NCBI GenBank assembly: GCA_963921935.1
Contig: OY998175.1
Coordinates: 263,617,709-263,681,708, forward strand
Length of the DNA: 64,000 bases
From: Galeruca laticollis
Lineage: Eukaryota; Arthropoda; Insecta; Coleoptera; Chrysomelidae
Direction of reading: 5' to 3'
Shown: piece by piece, positions 10,051 through 20,948 of the stretch
Position numbering within the stretch: position 1 is the first letter of the stretch
How the letters are laid out: each line of letters begins with the position of its first letter
Program-made: the position numbers and the translations under genes
The notes under the pieces: model-generated
What the model was told of the DNA's origin: nothing
The model's database searches: none
What the model saw: only the letters and a program-made list of their open reading frames with translations

Positions 10051-10815
10051 AGCTCACTATATGACCTAAATAGTTGACTCTGTTTTGATGCAGCTAACAT
10101 TTCTTCCCGTTTAACGTAAGCTGGGCGCTTGGAGTCGTTTGAATACGTCTTCCAAATTCTTCAGGTGTTCGTCAAATGTATTCCCCAGTACTACGATGTC
10201 ATCCAAATAGACCAGGCATGTCTTCCAAGACAACCCTCTCAAGAGATTTCCATGAGTCTTTCAAATGTCGCAGGCGCATTACAGAGCCCGAATGGCATGG
10301 CGTTGAATTGTCATAATCCAGATCCGGTGGTAAAAGAAGTATTCTTTTTGTCTTCTGGGTCCATTTCTACTTGCCAATATCCAGACTTCAGGTCCAAGGT
10401 GGAAAACAGTTTGCTCCCGGCCAAAGTATCTAGCGTATCGTCAATTCGAGGCAGAGTATATCTGTCTTTCTTCGTCACATTGATTAGCTGGCGATAGCCC
10501 ACGCAGAATCTCGTAGTTTCATCCTCTTTTGACGAGCACCACTGGAGTCACCCATGGACTAGTAGATGGTTCTATTACTTTCTCTTCTTCCATTTCTGTA
10601 ACTATTCTTTCAGCTTCCTCTCTCTTCGCTCGTGGTAGTCTTCGAGCTGATTGCCTAATTGGCTTGGCATCACCAATATTGATTTTGTGTTTGACAGCTG
10701 ATGCTCTATCAGTCTTTCCTTCTTCTGGTACTAATAGGTCTAGATACTGCAAGAGAAATTCTCTCATTCTCTTTTCTCCAACTAGACCCAAGGATTGACC
10801 AGCTACTGATAACAT
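10051..10815 (-). pseudogene. gypsy reverse transcriptase, frameshifted
   Basis: Collinear pieces in different frames make up the RT. 10519-10815 has the N-terminal fingers (ARRLPRAKREEAERIV, PSTSPWVTPVVLVKRG). 10311-10502 has motif A, FSTLDLKSGYWQVEM. Motif B, FNAMPFGLCNAPATFERLM, precedes the active-site box YLDD at 10198-10209, with a frame change between them near 10245. The catalytic aspartates are present, but the gene is broken by several indels. Confidence 0.88.
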
Positions 10816-11504
10816 TTGTACGGATCTGGCATTAGAATTCTGTGGTCGTTGTTTGACTAACTATAGACGTCACTGGTACGCAGGATCCAATCTTGGTTTC
10901 TTTCTTGATAGTAATTGCGTAATCGTCCACGTTTATCATTCGTACTGGGATCTCCTCCGCAGACGTAGCCAATCCTTTCCCAACTAGTAATTCTTTTCCA
11001 ACTTCATCGTCGTGGTTCCCTGGCTCCTCCATAACCGGTGTACCTTCCTCCATGATTCCCTGTAGCCGCGCTATTATTATGGTTTCGCTTCGTGAAGGTA
11101 GAACGATATCTTCCTGTACAGCTGCCTTCATATGAATCAAGAAATACCTCCTCGGCACCCACTTTAATGGTTCTGTTTCTGAAGTCCAGTTGGACACCAT
11201 GTATATTCATCACGTCCATTCCCAGAATCACGTCTTCTTCAATGTCAGCTACGATTACCATATGCGTGAACTTTTCTGCGCCAATTCCCAATTGGATTTG
11301 TGTCTTTCCGTGAACATTGGCACTCTCGGCTATGGAGGTCCGCAGTCTCAGACTCGTTGCTAAAGGCTCCTTCTTAGAATTTATTATCTTTGGTCGTGTA
11401 ATGGTTCTAGTTGCTCCAGTGTCTACCAGCAGGGTATATTTCTTGTCATTCACTTTTCCAGCTATATATACACTGTCGTTGCAACATCTGAGAGAAGCTA
11501 TCAC
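10816..11504 (-). pseudogene. gypsy aspartic protease and PR-RT linker
   Basis: The first 100 codons hold a retropepsin: LLVDTGATRTI flap-side active site and DVILGMDVMNIHG near its end. It would cleave the polyprotein in the virus-like particle. An acidic linker follows (10832-11200: VLPSRSETIIIARLQG, EEIPVRMINV) in another frame. The frameshift falls between the two overlapping segments around 11100. Confidence 0.88.
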
Positions 11505-12755
11505 TATGAGAGGGCTTATCGAACGATCATGGGTCGGTGCTGCCCCCTTGTAGCCGACCCGTTCTAGTTTTCCTGTGACTGGGGTTCTAGGTTTACAGGA
11601 GTTTCTGGGCGCTTACACGAACTGCGTAGATGCCCTAGCTCGCCACAATTTCAGCATCTGATATTTTTCGGCTTCTTTTCCATCATACTTTTGATAAAGC
11701 TGGCGATATGGTCAAACCCCTCGTCGCCTTCTTCTCGGATGAGGTTAACTTTGTTATAACCCGAAACCTTCGTTGCTGCTTCAAATTCAAGAGCAGCTGT
11801 CAATGCGTCGACTAATGTTTTCGGACGGGCTATACGAAGCGTCCTCTACATATCGGGGTCACGTAAACCAGCAATGAAGGCCTGGATGCCCAGATATTAC
11901 ATTATGTTCTTTGGTGCTCATGGATAAGCAAATCTATCGAGTCGGGCAATATCCACTTCTTCCAGAAGTATCGTCTGGAGTACATCTAAGGCATCTCCCC
12001 TAAGCTACATATGTTACTTCACTGCCTTCTCCCTCTCGGACCAATCATTCACTCTAGCAGCTGCTTCAAACTGTTTAACATAATTGGTCCACAATGTCTT
12101 TTCGTCGAACGTTGGGGCCTTGACTCGTGCAAAACTACCAATGTCTTCTATCCTGGAGTTTATTTCAGGCTTGCAGAGTCTCATTTGTTCAATCTTCTTT
12201 TTCATGCTGGCGTGTCTTGTGTTCTTAAATCTGCCGTATTTCTCTCTAATTCCTTGATTTTCTCGTCTATTGTTATCATCCTATTTTCGTTGTCTGATTT
12301 TATTCTCTCGTTCATCGTTGTCATCCTATTCTCGATTTTTTTGTCCATCGTTGTCATCTTATCCTCAAGATCCGATTTTAGCGAGGAAATTTTATTTTCG
12401 ACGTTAGCAGCAATGTTATTTTTTAACGATAAGATATCAGCAGAAATTTCATTCTTCATAGTGAAAATCTTCTCGTCCATATTAGTAGACATATAAGGGG
12501 AATATCGTTTTTTATAGTTGGAATTTTTTCGTCCATATTCGTAGAAATATCGTTCTTCATAGTGGAAATCATCATGCCTATGTTAGTAGAAATTGACGAG
12601 ATTAAGGTAGAAGCCTCGTCATTGAATAGAAATGTTTCTGGATCCAAGCCGTCACTCACCAGTGCCACTTTAAGCCTTTTAGCTAACTGACACTTCTTAC
12701 CGGACGTTTTCAACTCGCGATTTTCCAATTCTGCCGTTAGCTCATTCACTGTCAA
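11505..12755 (-). pseudogene. gypsy gag with SAP domain, coiled coil and zinc knuckle
   Basis: The N-terminus (12620-12755) is a SAP-type motif (LTAELENRELKTSGKKCQLAKRL), a DNA-binding helix pair common at the start of arthropod gypsy gag. A heptad-rich stretch with repeated MDEKI and KNDI units (12202-12600) looks like a coiled coil. The capsid region starts at KAPTFDEKTLWTNYVKQFE (12014-12205) and continues with IQAFIAGLRDPDM and LVDALTAALEFEAA. A CCHC knuckle at 11626-11660 (CGELGHLRSSC) has TGA between its first two cysteines. There are several frameshifts and stops. The coiled-coil repeats may have expanded by slippage. Confidence 0.85.
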
Positions 12756-12789
12756 GTCTCTTGGTCATTTTTACGTAGATATGTATTTA

Positions 12790-12812
12790 TATTACCCAAC
12801 ACTCGACACCAA
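12790..12812 (-). other. gypsy primer-binding site
   Basis: Just inside the 5' LTR the minus strand reads T then TGGTGTCGAGTGTTGGG, the usual TGG start of a tRNA-complementary site. I do not assign the tRNA. Confidence 0.6.
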
Positions 12813-13289
12813 TGTGATATTTTTCTTATTTATTTAAAACAGTTTATCCTGACGGGTGAGATAAATTCATACACACGGTAGGTAAACTTACTTAATTTAT
12901 TTATTCACTAAACTATTCACTAATTCATATTATATAGACAGTAGTACACTACTACACATGAATTTATATAAACACTTCGCTGCTATTTACTATTTCACTC
13001 ATTTATTTCGCAAGATCACTTTATAAAGTGACTTTCCACGCTGGTCGGTCCTTTATATATCAGTGCCTTTTTTACTAGATAATTCTAGATTGCGGCTAAC
13101 ACAAAAACAATCGGCTCCTTGGAATTTTCTATATAAGACTGTTCACAAAAACAAAGTCTTGTCAAGATAGTCACAAAAAGTCGTGAACAGTTCTAGGAAA
13201 TCCCTACGCATCCGAGAAAATTTTCACTTTTATACATGGTTTAGACAGCGTCGGATTCAGGGACTACGCTAGTGTGCTATTTCGTAACA
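12813..13289 (-). repeat. gypsy 5' LTR
   Basis: 477 bp, TG...CA bounded on the plus strand, homologous to 6974-7442 with numerous substitutions and small indels. Confidence 0.88.
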
Positions 13290-13356
13290 ATAACCATATT
13301 AAAGTTTCCCATATGCCGCCAATTTACGTAGACACAATATATATAAGTATTAGCCC

Positions 13357-13762
13357 GTTCAAGCGAGGGTTCGTTAATACCAAAAGTAAATACCGTAGCG
13401 TCCTAGCGAGAATTGGTATTAACCGTCACGTCATCGTTTGATGTCAAATTATGCCACGGTTAAAACCACCAGTAACCCTGTCGGGAGCAGAGTTATAGCG
13501 GTTGACAGATGTGATATTTCAAATTTGTTTATGGTATATTCATTAAAACTGAAGTTCTTAAGTTTCGAAATAGGAAAAGGATAATGAACACTGAAAAATG
13601 AATCGAAACAGCGATAATGTAACCAAACAAATCCTCTAGACCGTACAGAAACTAGATAAAGACATTGGTAAATACCGCTATATCAAAGCGACCAGTATAA
13701 CCGTGACGTATTTTGACATTTGTTGACATTACCACAGGTAATAACCACTCCCTCGCTTGGAC
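13357..13762. mobile_element. MITE-like element with imperfect terminal inverted repeats
   Basis: The left end gttcaagcgaggg-ttcgttaatacc (13357-13381) pairs with the right end ggtaataaccactccctcgcttggac (13737-13762); about 22 of 26 positions match. The 406 bp has no coding capacity. Inner inverted pieces (gttaatacc with ggtattaacc) extend the pairing. Superfamily and target duplication are not clear; outer TA dinucleotides could fit Tc1/mariner. Confidence 0.6.
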
Positions 13763-15119
13763 AGACCATATGTTCCTAATATTTAAATAAATTTCCATCC
13801 AAACTGTGTTTTATTGATAGCGACATTACTACAAAGGAATCCTACAGTTCTATGCACCCAGTCGCCACTTTAATATTCAATTTTGAATCCAGTGCAATAA
13901 CACATTACTATACAAAACGCGAAAATAGAATTTCAAAGAACAAGTTCCACACGTCATCCTTTTATCGCTCGCGTCAAGTCAAGAAAACGAGCCTAAGGAC
14001 AAGACTTCGGTCGGTTACACGTCGAGCACCTTTGAGTTCAGCGTAGTATTCTAGAGTGGCGATCTGTTGCTGCTCTGAAACACAACCAAACATTATATAC
14101 ACGGATAGATATGCCACTCTGTACATAAATTTTATGACATCTGTATCCCAGCGCCATCTAGTTTCACGTCCGTCTACTAATCTTTTGATTGTACACATGT
14201 TCAGATCTAAACTAACGCAGTGTATGCGCGAGATATTTGAAAATTGATTTGCACGGGGAATTTAAACATTGACATATGGTTGCACAGGAAATTTAAAAAT
14301 ATTTTTACCTGTGACATTTAAGTGATCTATGCTAGTCGTCACCTCATATTGTAAATAAAACTAAAGTGTTTTCTAAAATACTTCTATTTACTAGCATTCA
14401 AAAAACAAATGTAGATGTTAACAACAAAATGTTATAAGTTGAAATGCTATCAAAAGAAGAAGTATTTCACTAAATACTTGGATTTCCTTTACAATTTGAG
14501 ATGGCAACTAGCTTTGATCATTTTAATTTCCAGAAAAAATTATGACAATGTTAAATTATATATGGAATGGAATATTAAAACATAGAATGAGCATTATACC
14601 ATTCTTATTTTTGGAATCATACCTACATTTATCAATGAAGTATGAGACACAAAATAAATTTTCCAAGAATGAGTAATCAATGTTTAATATTGCCTCTTTT
14701 TCATTATCTTTAAATTTAGCAAACAGCAGTCATAGTTGTGACTCCTTTATATCTGCCCAGAAGTGGATGCTGTTTTTTTCATAAGATCCCTGTTGACAGA
14801 TGTGGATGGTACATGCCAAATGATACTCGAGGAGCTACCTACAAATCATATAATAGTTATTTGTTTTACTAGGCATAAAAGAACAAGATTTAATGCCGCG
14901 GGTGGTGTGAAACATATAATTTTTCCTTCAAATTTGTTCCCATTCCACGCAAAATCGACTTTTTCATATTTAAATTGCATTTCATTATCAATATCCAACT
15001 AACTAAATTATTTTATCAAAGGTAACTGGACCCTGCGTTACTATGTTTACCGCTTATGACGTTTGTTGAATATGTTTGTTTACTGTTTACTTTGTCATTG
15101 TCAATTTTGGGAAGTTGTC
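13763..15119. other. No gene recognised
   Basis: AT-rich DNA. Short frames at 13974-14247 overlap on both strands, and one at 14763-15002 resembles nothing I know. I see no element ends. Confidence 0.5.
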
Positions 15120-15412
15120 ATGTTAGAAATGGATTTACTGCAAAGTGAGGATGAATTGATGCAATTAACACCACCTTAGACAAGAGACCAGGCGCGAGAT
15201 GTGGAATTTAACCTCTTACCGGAAAAATCAAGAACTGTATATGAACTCATATATAGCAGATTCATGGAATATAGACAGAAAAAAATATAGGATCTCTCTC
15301 TGAAAATGTGCTGATTGTCTATTTTTCCGATCTTTCAAAGAAAATGGAGCCTTCAATGTTATGGTCTACCTATTCGATGTTGAAAGCTACCCTGAACATA
15401 AAGGTTGCCTAG
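15120..15412 (+). pseudogene. Tyrosine-recombinase (Crypton-like) N-terminal fragment
   Basis: Starting at ATG 15120, the frame reads MLEMDLLQSEDEL, a stop (TAG), then NLLPEKSRTVYELIYSRFM and a second stop. After a +1 shift it continues GSLSENVLIVYFSDLSKK and MLWSTYSMLKATLNIK before TAG at 15410. The order LPEKS-Y...F...SENVxxxYFSxLSKK...LWSxYSMLxxTLNIK is the core-binding domain signature of the insect Crypton-like recombinase family also seen at 5579 and 46265. The catalytic half is missing. Confidence 0.65.
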
Positions 15413-15425
15413 CAACGAACTTTTT

Positions 15426-15464
15426 CTGCCTAGGCAGTAAAAGTGGACTTTCTCTGCCTAGGCA
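15426..15464. repeat. Paired tgcctaggca palindromes
   Basis: ctgcctaggcag at 15426-15437 and tgcctaggca at 15455-15464 are perfect short palindromes 28 bp apart, with a third imperfect relative (tgcctagcaa) at 15406. Role unknown. Confidence 0.5.
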
Positions 15465-16299
15465 TTACAACTACAACTTCTAAGCCTGCCAAGTGTCATT
15501 ATAAGGCCGCTTTTAATGTCATTTGGAGAAAAATACATTTATCACTTCAATGTTTCCAATACACTTCTAGTCCGAATTAGGTAGAAATTAACATTTTTAC
15601 AGTTGATATTTGTAAGTAGTGCGTTAGGGTCTATGAATTATTGTGATATGTATCACTATCATTCAGTCGAATTAATAAAAAGAAAGGAATTTCTTAAAAG
15701 GAAAAGGTCAAAGTGAACGGGTTTGCTACAAGTAAACGGTAGAAGTAAAAGGAAACCCTTGTCTTCAAAATAATAAAGATTACCTTATACTTGCAAGTAA
15801 ATGCTTCTGTAGATGAGTGAAAGGGTCTCATAAATGTCGAGACACGCGAAGCAGCTAGTTGTTTACAATGTGCCAATTCCTTTATATTCCACGAGCTGAT
15901 TAATAGTGGTAAGTTGGGTTTTTAAATGTCTTCGTCACACGGAAGTGAAACTGAACAACAGTACAATAATAGCAGTGAGTTAAAATTATTTGCTGATGAA
16001 CTTCGCAGCTGTCCTATCATTTTGGCTAAGTCACAGGTTCCATAAGGTAACAAAAATAAAGATGAAACGATCGCAAAGGTATTGCAAAAATACAAAGCAT
16101 TATTTGGTAAATAATTAGATGCCAAAGGTTTCATGAAAAACGTCAATAACATGAAGAGTAGACTTAAGGAAAAAACGGACTTGAAGAGAACAGGAAACAA
16201 AAGAATAAAACTAGTAGAATGGGAAGAACATATTGTCGCAGCAGTAGAGGGAGACACAAATCCGACTATCATCAGAATTAAAGATAATTTAATTGTGTA

Positions 16300-17224
16300 T
16301 ACGATGTCAAAAAATAACCGTTATTTCCAAATTTCGTGAGTTAAGTATGTTCGATTTTCGCATTTTTTTCTGTTATGTTGGTACACATATCTGTTATATA
16401 TGTTGGCAATATCAGCCATTTTGGATTGTCAGTTTATTTTCCACAGATAACAAGGTTAGTCGTGTTTTGATTTGCTCTTCGATTTTTCACTATTCGAAAA
16501 AATGGATCAAAGAAACTGTATTAAGTTTTGTGTGAAAATGAAATTAAATGCGCAAGGACATTTGAACTGTTGACTGTGGCGTTTGGCGAGTCTACTATGA
16601 GCAGAACACAAGTTCAATTATGGAAGCGTCCAGAAGAGCCAAGACCGAAAAAAGCACGTCAAATTCGGTCAAATGTGAAGGTTTTGCTCACTGTTTTCTT
16701 CGACTGCTATAGCGTGGTGCATCATGAATTCTTGTCACAATGTCCTACGGTCAATGAGGAATACTACCTTGAAGTTATGCGCCGTTTGCTCGAAGCAGTT
16801 CTTCAGAAACGCACAGAATTGTGGAAAAAGCAATCATGGATTTTGCACCATGATAACGCACCAGCTCACACATCGATGCTTGTGTGTGAGTTTTGGCCAA
16901 AAACAAAACCGTTATCATACCTCAACGACCGTATTCACCGGACTTGGTGCCCGCTGACTTTTTCCTCTTTCCGAAACTGAAGACACCGATGAAAGGAAAG
17001 CGTTTTGCGACGATTGAGAAGATAAAAGAAAAATCGAAACAGGAGCTGTTGGCGATACCAAAAAGCACGTTTCAGAAGTGTTTCGAGGATTGGAAAAAAC
17101 GCTGGCATAAGTGTATTATATCTGAGGGGGGTTACTTTGAATGAGACAAGATAGTTATTGATGAATAAATAAATACTTTTCGAAAAAATTGAAAATAACG
17201 ATTATTTTATGATCAGACCTCGTA
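16300..17224 (+). mobile_element. mariner element, internally deleted, 925 bp
   Basis: Terminal repeats tacgatgtc...aataaccgttatttc (left) and the complement of gaaaataacgattatttta...gacctcgta (right) are flanked by TA at 16298-16299 and 17225-17226, the mariner target duplication. Full-length relatives are about 1.3 kb. The missing part corresponds to the middle of the transposase. Confidence 0.88.
16503..17144 (+). pseudogene. mariner transposase, deleted and frameshifted
   Basis: ATG at 16503 opens MDQRNCIKFCVK. A frameshift near 16535 leads to CARTFELLTVAFGESTMSRT. After VQLW the sequence jumps to KRPEEPRPKKARQ, removing roughly 110 residues that include most of the helix-turn-helix and the first catalytic aspartate. 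The second D (LHHDNAPAHTS) and third D of the DD34D triad (YSPDLVPADFFLFPKLK) remain, separated by another frameshift at about 16890. The C-terminus WKKRWHKCIISEGGYFE is intact. It is inactive. Confidence 0.92.
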
Positions 17225-17749
17225 TATCCATCTTATTTTTGAAAATAATGGTTGTAATGTTTGCTAACATATACGACTGTTTACGTCAGTAAATCGGGAA
17301 AAAAATTACTCAGCAAAAAAACGTTAGGTTCTGATATTATATTTCCTTATACAGGGCTAATAAAAATCGGCATATTGCAAAATCCAACGACGGGAAGTGA
17401 TTTGGTATCAACCTCATCATCAAGTGTCTCCGTCCCAGCAGAAAATAATACAAAAGCAACTAAAGCCGGTATGCCACCATGGAGAAAAACAGCCACAGAT
17501 AAATATGAATCCGACAAAACAAAGAATTTAACCACAAAGGAGTTACAGCGATTAGTTTGACTCCAACAATTTCAAACATCAACTTTGCAAAGGGAGTATT
17601 ATCAAAAAAAAACTACTAAAATTACAAAGTGAACATAGAAATACTCCTCAAAACACAGGTGATACTTTGCAAGATAACATTATTGTGGATGGAGATAGAA
17701 GTTTTCACGATTTGAACAGAATAACATTAATTACCGTTACAAATAATAT

Positions 17750-18820
17750 TTACGTATTTTGAATATATTTCTTTTCATTATAAGTGCTCATTAGAATCAA
17801 TAATAACTGCATTAACTGTCTAATTATTGCAGCCAAATTTTGCCTCACAGCTTGTCCTCGGCGACGAACACGAGGTCTATTTTCTTCGTTATCATCATTA
17901 ATAGTAAAGTATTCATCTTCTTCGGGAATATCTTCAGGTCCTTTGAAGCTAGGATCTCTTGAATGTTTTGCAATGTTATGCAATATAATACATGACACTA
18001 TTATTTTTGGGACATTTCTAAGTTTTACCCGGCAGACATATTGTAATATGGGAAATCGTCGTTTTAACTGCCCAAAGCACCTTTCGATTACAACCCTTTC
18101 CGGTTTCAACAGTGCATTGAATACCCTCTCTGTATGATTAATTGGATTTTTGAGTGGTGTCATCAACCAGGGCTCTATTCCATATCCACTATCACCGAGC
18201 AATACCGCGTTCTGTGATGTATGCATAACTTGTCTAACGTGGGAGTTTTGCCAAATTCGGGCATCGTGTACAGATCCAGGCCAACTAACGTCAACACTGG
18301 TAAAAAATTTTCTTGCATTACAAGTAGCTTCAATATTTAACGTTGGTTTTCCTTTCCGATTTATTCATTCGTCTCCATGAATTCGTGGTTAAGGAATTCC
18401 TACATGGGTGCAATCGAATACACCAATCGCTGTTGGAAAGCGATATTCTGTTTGCCACAATTCCTTTACCTGCAGGATTTCATTTTCAGTACTTGGAAAT
18501 ATTATCCAATTATCAGGTTTTGCAATAATACGGTCCACCACAGCCTTAACAGTAAGTGATAATGTATCTAGAGTTACTCCAAGTTCTTCTCCAATTCCAC
18601 TTTGATAACCAGGATCGGCTAGGTATCGCAAACAAATCTTCATTTTTTGCACTGCTGACAGTGCACCGCCTCGGGTCTCTCCAGTTTCATGTAAAAAATG
18701 GTTCACAAGCCATTCAACATTATTTTCCTCAAAGCGAAATAACTTTCTAAAAATTTTGCTGTTTAGAGTACAACGAGGTTTGTAATGTTTGACGTCTCTC
18801 ACGTTCACCAAATTAGCCAT
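17750..18820 (-). pseudogene. PIF/Harbinger DDE transposase, two nonsense codons
   Basis: One continuous frame runs from ATG 18820 to 17750, interrupted only by TAA at 18389-18391 and TGA at 18365-18367. The N-terminal helix-turn-helix region is at 18540-18700 (VQKMKICLRYLADPGYQ, GVTLDTLSLTVKAVV). The catalytic residues are present: D in GVFDCTHVGIP, D in SVHDARIWQ, D in LLGDSGYGIEPWLMTPL and E in VIERCFGQLKRRFPIL. A charged tail with RPRVRRRGQ follows. The length (~355 codons) fits the family. This is among the better preserved transposases in the window. Confidence 0.9.
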
Positions 18821-19092
18821 AGCAAAAGTTAATCACATACACACCTTTTACTACTATGATTAATCTGTATCTGACTAGATGCATCAATATGCAAGGATTT
18901 GCTTCAACAGGTAAGTAAAGGCTTTACTTTATTAATATGCATTTACTTCGATCTAAAGGTAAACGTCGACTGGATAAGGATTTGCTTTTTCTAAAAGTGG
19001 AAAAGGTTTTGCTTATTTTTTATTAATACACCTTAAAGTAAAAAGTCCATAATTTGTATGTAAAAGGTTTTGCTATGTTTCATTAATTCGAC

Positions 19093-20439
19093 TTATTGTT
19101 TGAGCAGAGCCTCTATCATTTTTAAAATCAAAAGATTTGTACTTTTACGGTGACGTTTTCTTTGTGTCAATAGATGAAAAAGAAGGAAATAATTAAAATC
19201 ATAATTTTCTTAGAATTGTGCTATAGTTCGATAAACAAATATTATACTGATAACTAATTTATAAAAATGATTTATAATCATTGATTAATACACAATAATA
19301 CATGACATACTATACATTTCAGATTTTTGGAAGCTGAAAATGATGGTTGCTGCTCCGATAACCAAAAAGTATACACTACTCCTTCCGGGTAACCTAAAAA
19401 CCAAAATATCAATTATTTTTATCTGCTTAACTTTTCACAATGATCCACCATATGGGTTTATTGTAGCTCCAACAAGTATGATTGTCACAGTAAACATAGA
19501 GACGAGTATAGTTAACGTAAGAGATATAGTGCGAACTTTGAAGTTTCGGCTTATCCTTTGATTTGAATACTGTCATAGTCCAGTCAATATTATAATTCAG
19601 AATGCTTATAAGACGATATAATCATTTAATATTATAACTTCAACTAACCATCATTAAAATGTATTTATTAATTTTAAAATTATTGAATACATCTTAAACA
19701 TAACACTTAACAATTAACACTACCTTATATCTCATTTTATTAACAAGAACTAGAAATACAATTTTTAAATAACTTATTATTTTTTCTCATATTTTACTGA
19801 AATATAAGTTTATTTTGGAATAGCAATTTTTTCGAACACGCACGTGTCCACTAAGGAACGCTCACTATTTAGTTGGTAGGCTAGCATCAAGATAGAGTGT
19901 AGTGTATAAGTGGTATTGATAAAAAAAAACAAAATATTAATATCTTTCAGGGTCTAGCTGCGTAACATAACTTAAAGGGGATATACCATTACATTTCTGC
20001 ACTATATATTTTGCGCGTACTATACTTACTAGGCACTGGCATCAATAAGTTCATTTATCGGTAATTAAGATCCTTGAAAGTTTTTTCAAATTGAATATCA
20101 CATATTTCGTACGACGTTAATAATGTACCTTCAAGTGTTAACTTAAGGATTGTTAATTATTCGTAACCTGTTAGACAGTACGCAACCAAATTTCACAAAA
20201 ATCTAGGTATGGAATGTTTATAAAAAAGAAATTACATATAAACCTCATTCAATGCTCCGAAGTTTAACTTATTTATTCCAAGTATTCATGCTAATTTATA
20301 ATTATCACCCAATAATTCTCACTATTAAGTTTAACAAAACGATTCCCTCAAAACCTAAATACTGAAAAAACTTTTTAAATACCTATTCTTAACTCCAACT
20401 CATCTAATAACCGATTTTATCCACTGAAAATATCACAGT
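19093..20439. other. No gene recognised
   Basis: AT-rich DNA without recognisable element ends. A 73-codon plus frame at 19340 has no features I recognise. Confidence 0.5.
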
Positions 20440-20948
20440 TTGATCAGGATTTATTTATTAAACCAATAAACAAAATAAAATACTTAGGGGTTACATTGGA
20501 TACAAATTTAAAATGGGATTTAGGCACTTGAAAAAGTATATTTCTAGCCAACATCTCCGCAATTTAAATTTTGGATTAGTGAAAAGCCATCTTTGATATG
20601 GAATTCAGGTTTGGGGAATTGCGTTGGAAACACCTGCAGCCATTAATTATAATCCAGAGGAGATTTCTAAAAATTATAATGTCTAAACCTAACCTTTATT
20701 CTTCAGATTTCTTGTATTCTGAAAGTAGAATATTAGATCTAAAACAACTATACTTTTTATGCGTTTCAGTGGAATATCATGGATCAAAGAATACATACAA
20801 CTTACCAATCCATAATTACAATACTCGGAATAGAGATCTCCATACAGTCCCTAGGATGATAAAAACGTGTTGTCAGAAAACATATTCTTTCTATTCCGTT
20901 AAGATTTACAACCGTATTCCAGATTATATTAAAAGCATTCAAAACTAA
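20440..20948 (+). pseudogene. Non-LTR retrotransposon, C-terminal RT region
   Basis: The reading starts IKPINKIKYLGVTLDTNLKWD, an RT thumb motif (KYLGxxLD). It passes NLNFGLVKSHL, a stop and GIQVWG, then the long frame 20598-20948: LIIIQRRFLKIIMSKP, SRILDLKQLYF, HNYNTRNRDLHTVPR and VKIYNRIPDYIK. This order is the C-terminus of many insect LINE ORF2 proteins, after the catalytic core. The copy is 5'-truncated, as is usual for LINE insertion, with a frameshift and stops near 20530-20600. Confidence 0.8.

Larger units (their letters stand above)
6974..13289 (-). mobile_element. Ty3/gypsy LTR retrotransposon with extra 3' macrodomain frame
   Basis: This is a structurally near-complete gypsy element on the minus strand. 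It contains 5' LTR (12813-13289), primer-binding site, gag with SAP domain, protease, reverse transcriptase, RNase H, integrase, a macrodomain/CCCH frame, a purine tract and the 3' LTR (6974-7442). LTRs start TG and end CA on the plus strand. The flanking 4 bp are atca and ataa, a possible decayed target duplication. Domain order PR-RT-RH-IN defines gypsy. Each domain sits in a separate frame because of indels, so the copy is dead. The sequence between integrase and 3' LTR, where env lies in some gypsy lineages, holds the macrodomain frame instead. Confidence 0.9.
15926..17620 (+). pseudogene. Harbinger Myb/SANT-like accessory gene, split by mariner
   Basis: The first part (ATG 15926 to 16297) reads ELRSCPIILAKSQVP, IAKVLQKYKALFG, MKNVNNMKSRLKEKTDLKR and VEGDTNPTIIRIK, with two in-frame TAA codons. 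The second part (17227-17620) gives the serine/threonine-rich middle and a C-terminal KTKNLTTKELQRLV followed by QREYYQKK, a coiled-coil-like end. Harbinger elements use such a protein to carry the transposase to the nucleus and bind the ends. The mariner lies exactly between the two parts. Without it the gene would still carry stops. Confidence 0.7.
15666..19092. mobile_element. PIF/Harbinger element containing a nested mariner
   Basis: The ends gtcgaattaat (15666-15676) and attaattcgac (19082-19092) are inverted repeats, and similar T/A-rich subterminal blocks follow on both sides. Flanking trinucleotides are tca and tta, one base off the usual 3 bp Harbinger duplication. Two convergent genes are present as expected for the superfamily: a Myb/SANT-like gene (plus) and the DDE transposase (minus). 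A mariner at 16300-17224 splits the former. Confidence 0.8.

Noticed and set aside
12011..12496. 161-codon hydrophobic plus-strand frame resembling a membrane protein
   Set aside because: It is the antisense of the gag coiled coil (lysine/aspartate-rich repeats read backwards give Phe/Ile/Ser-rich peptide).
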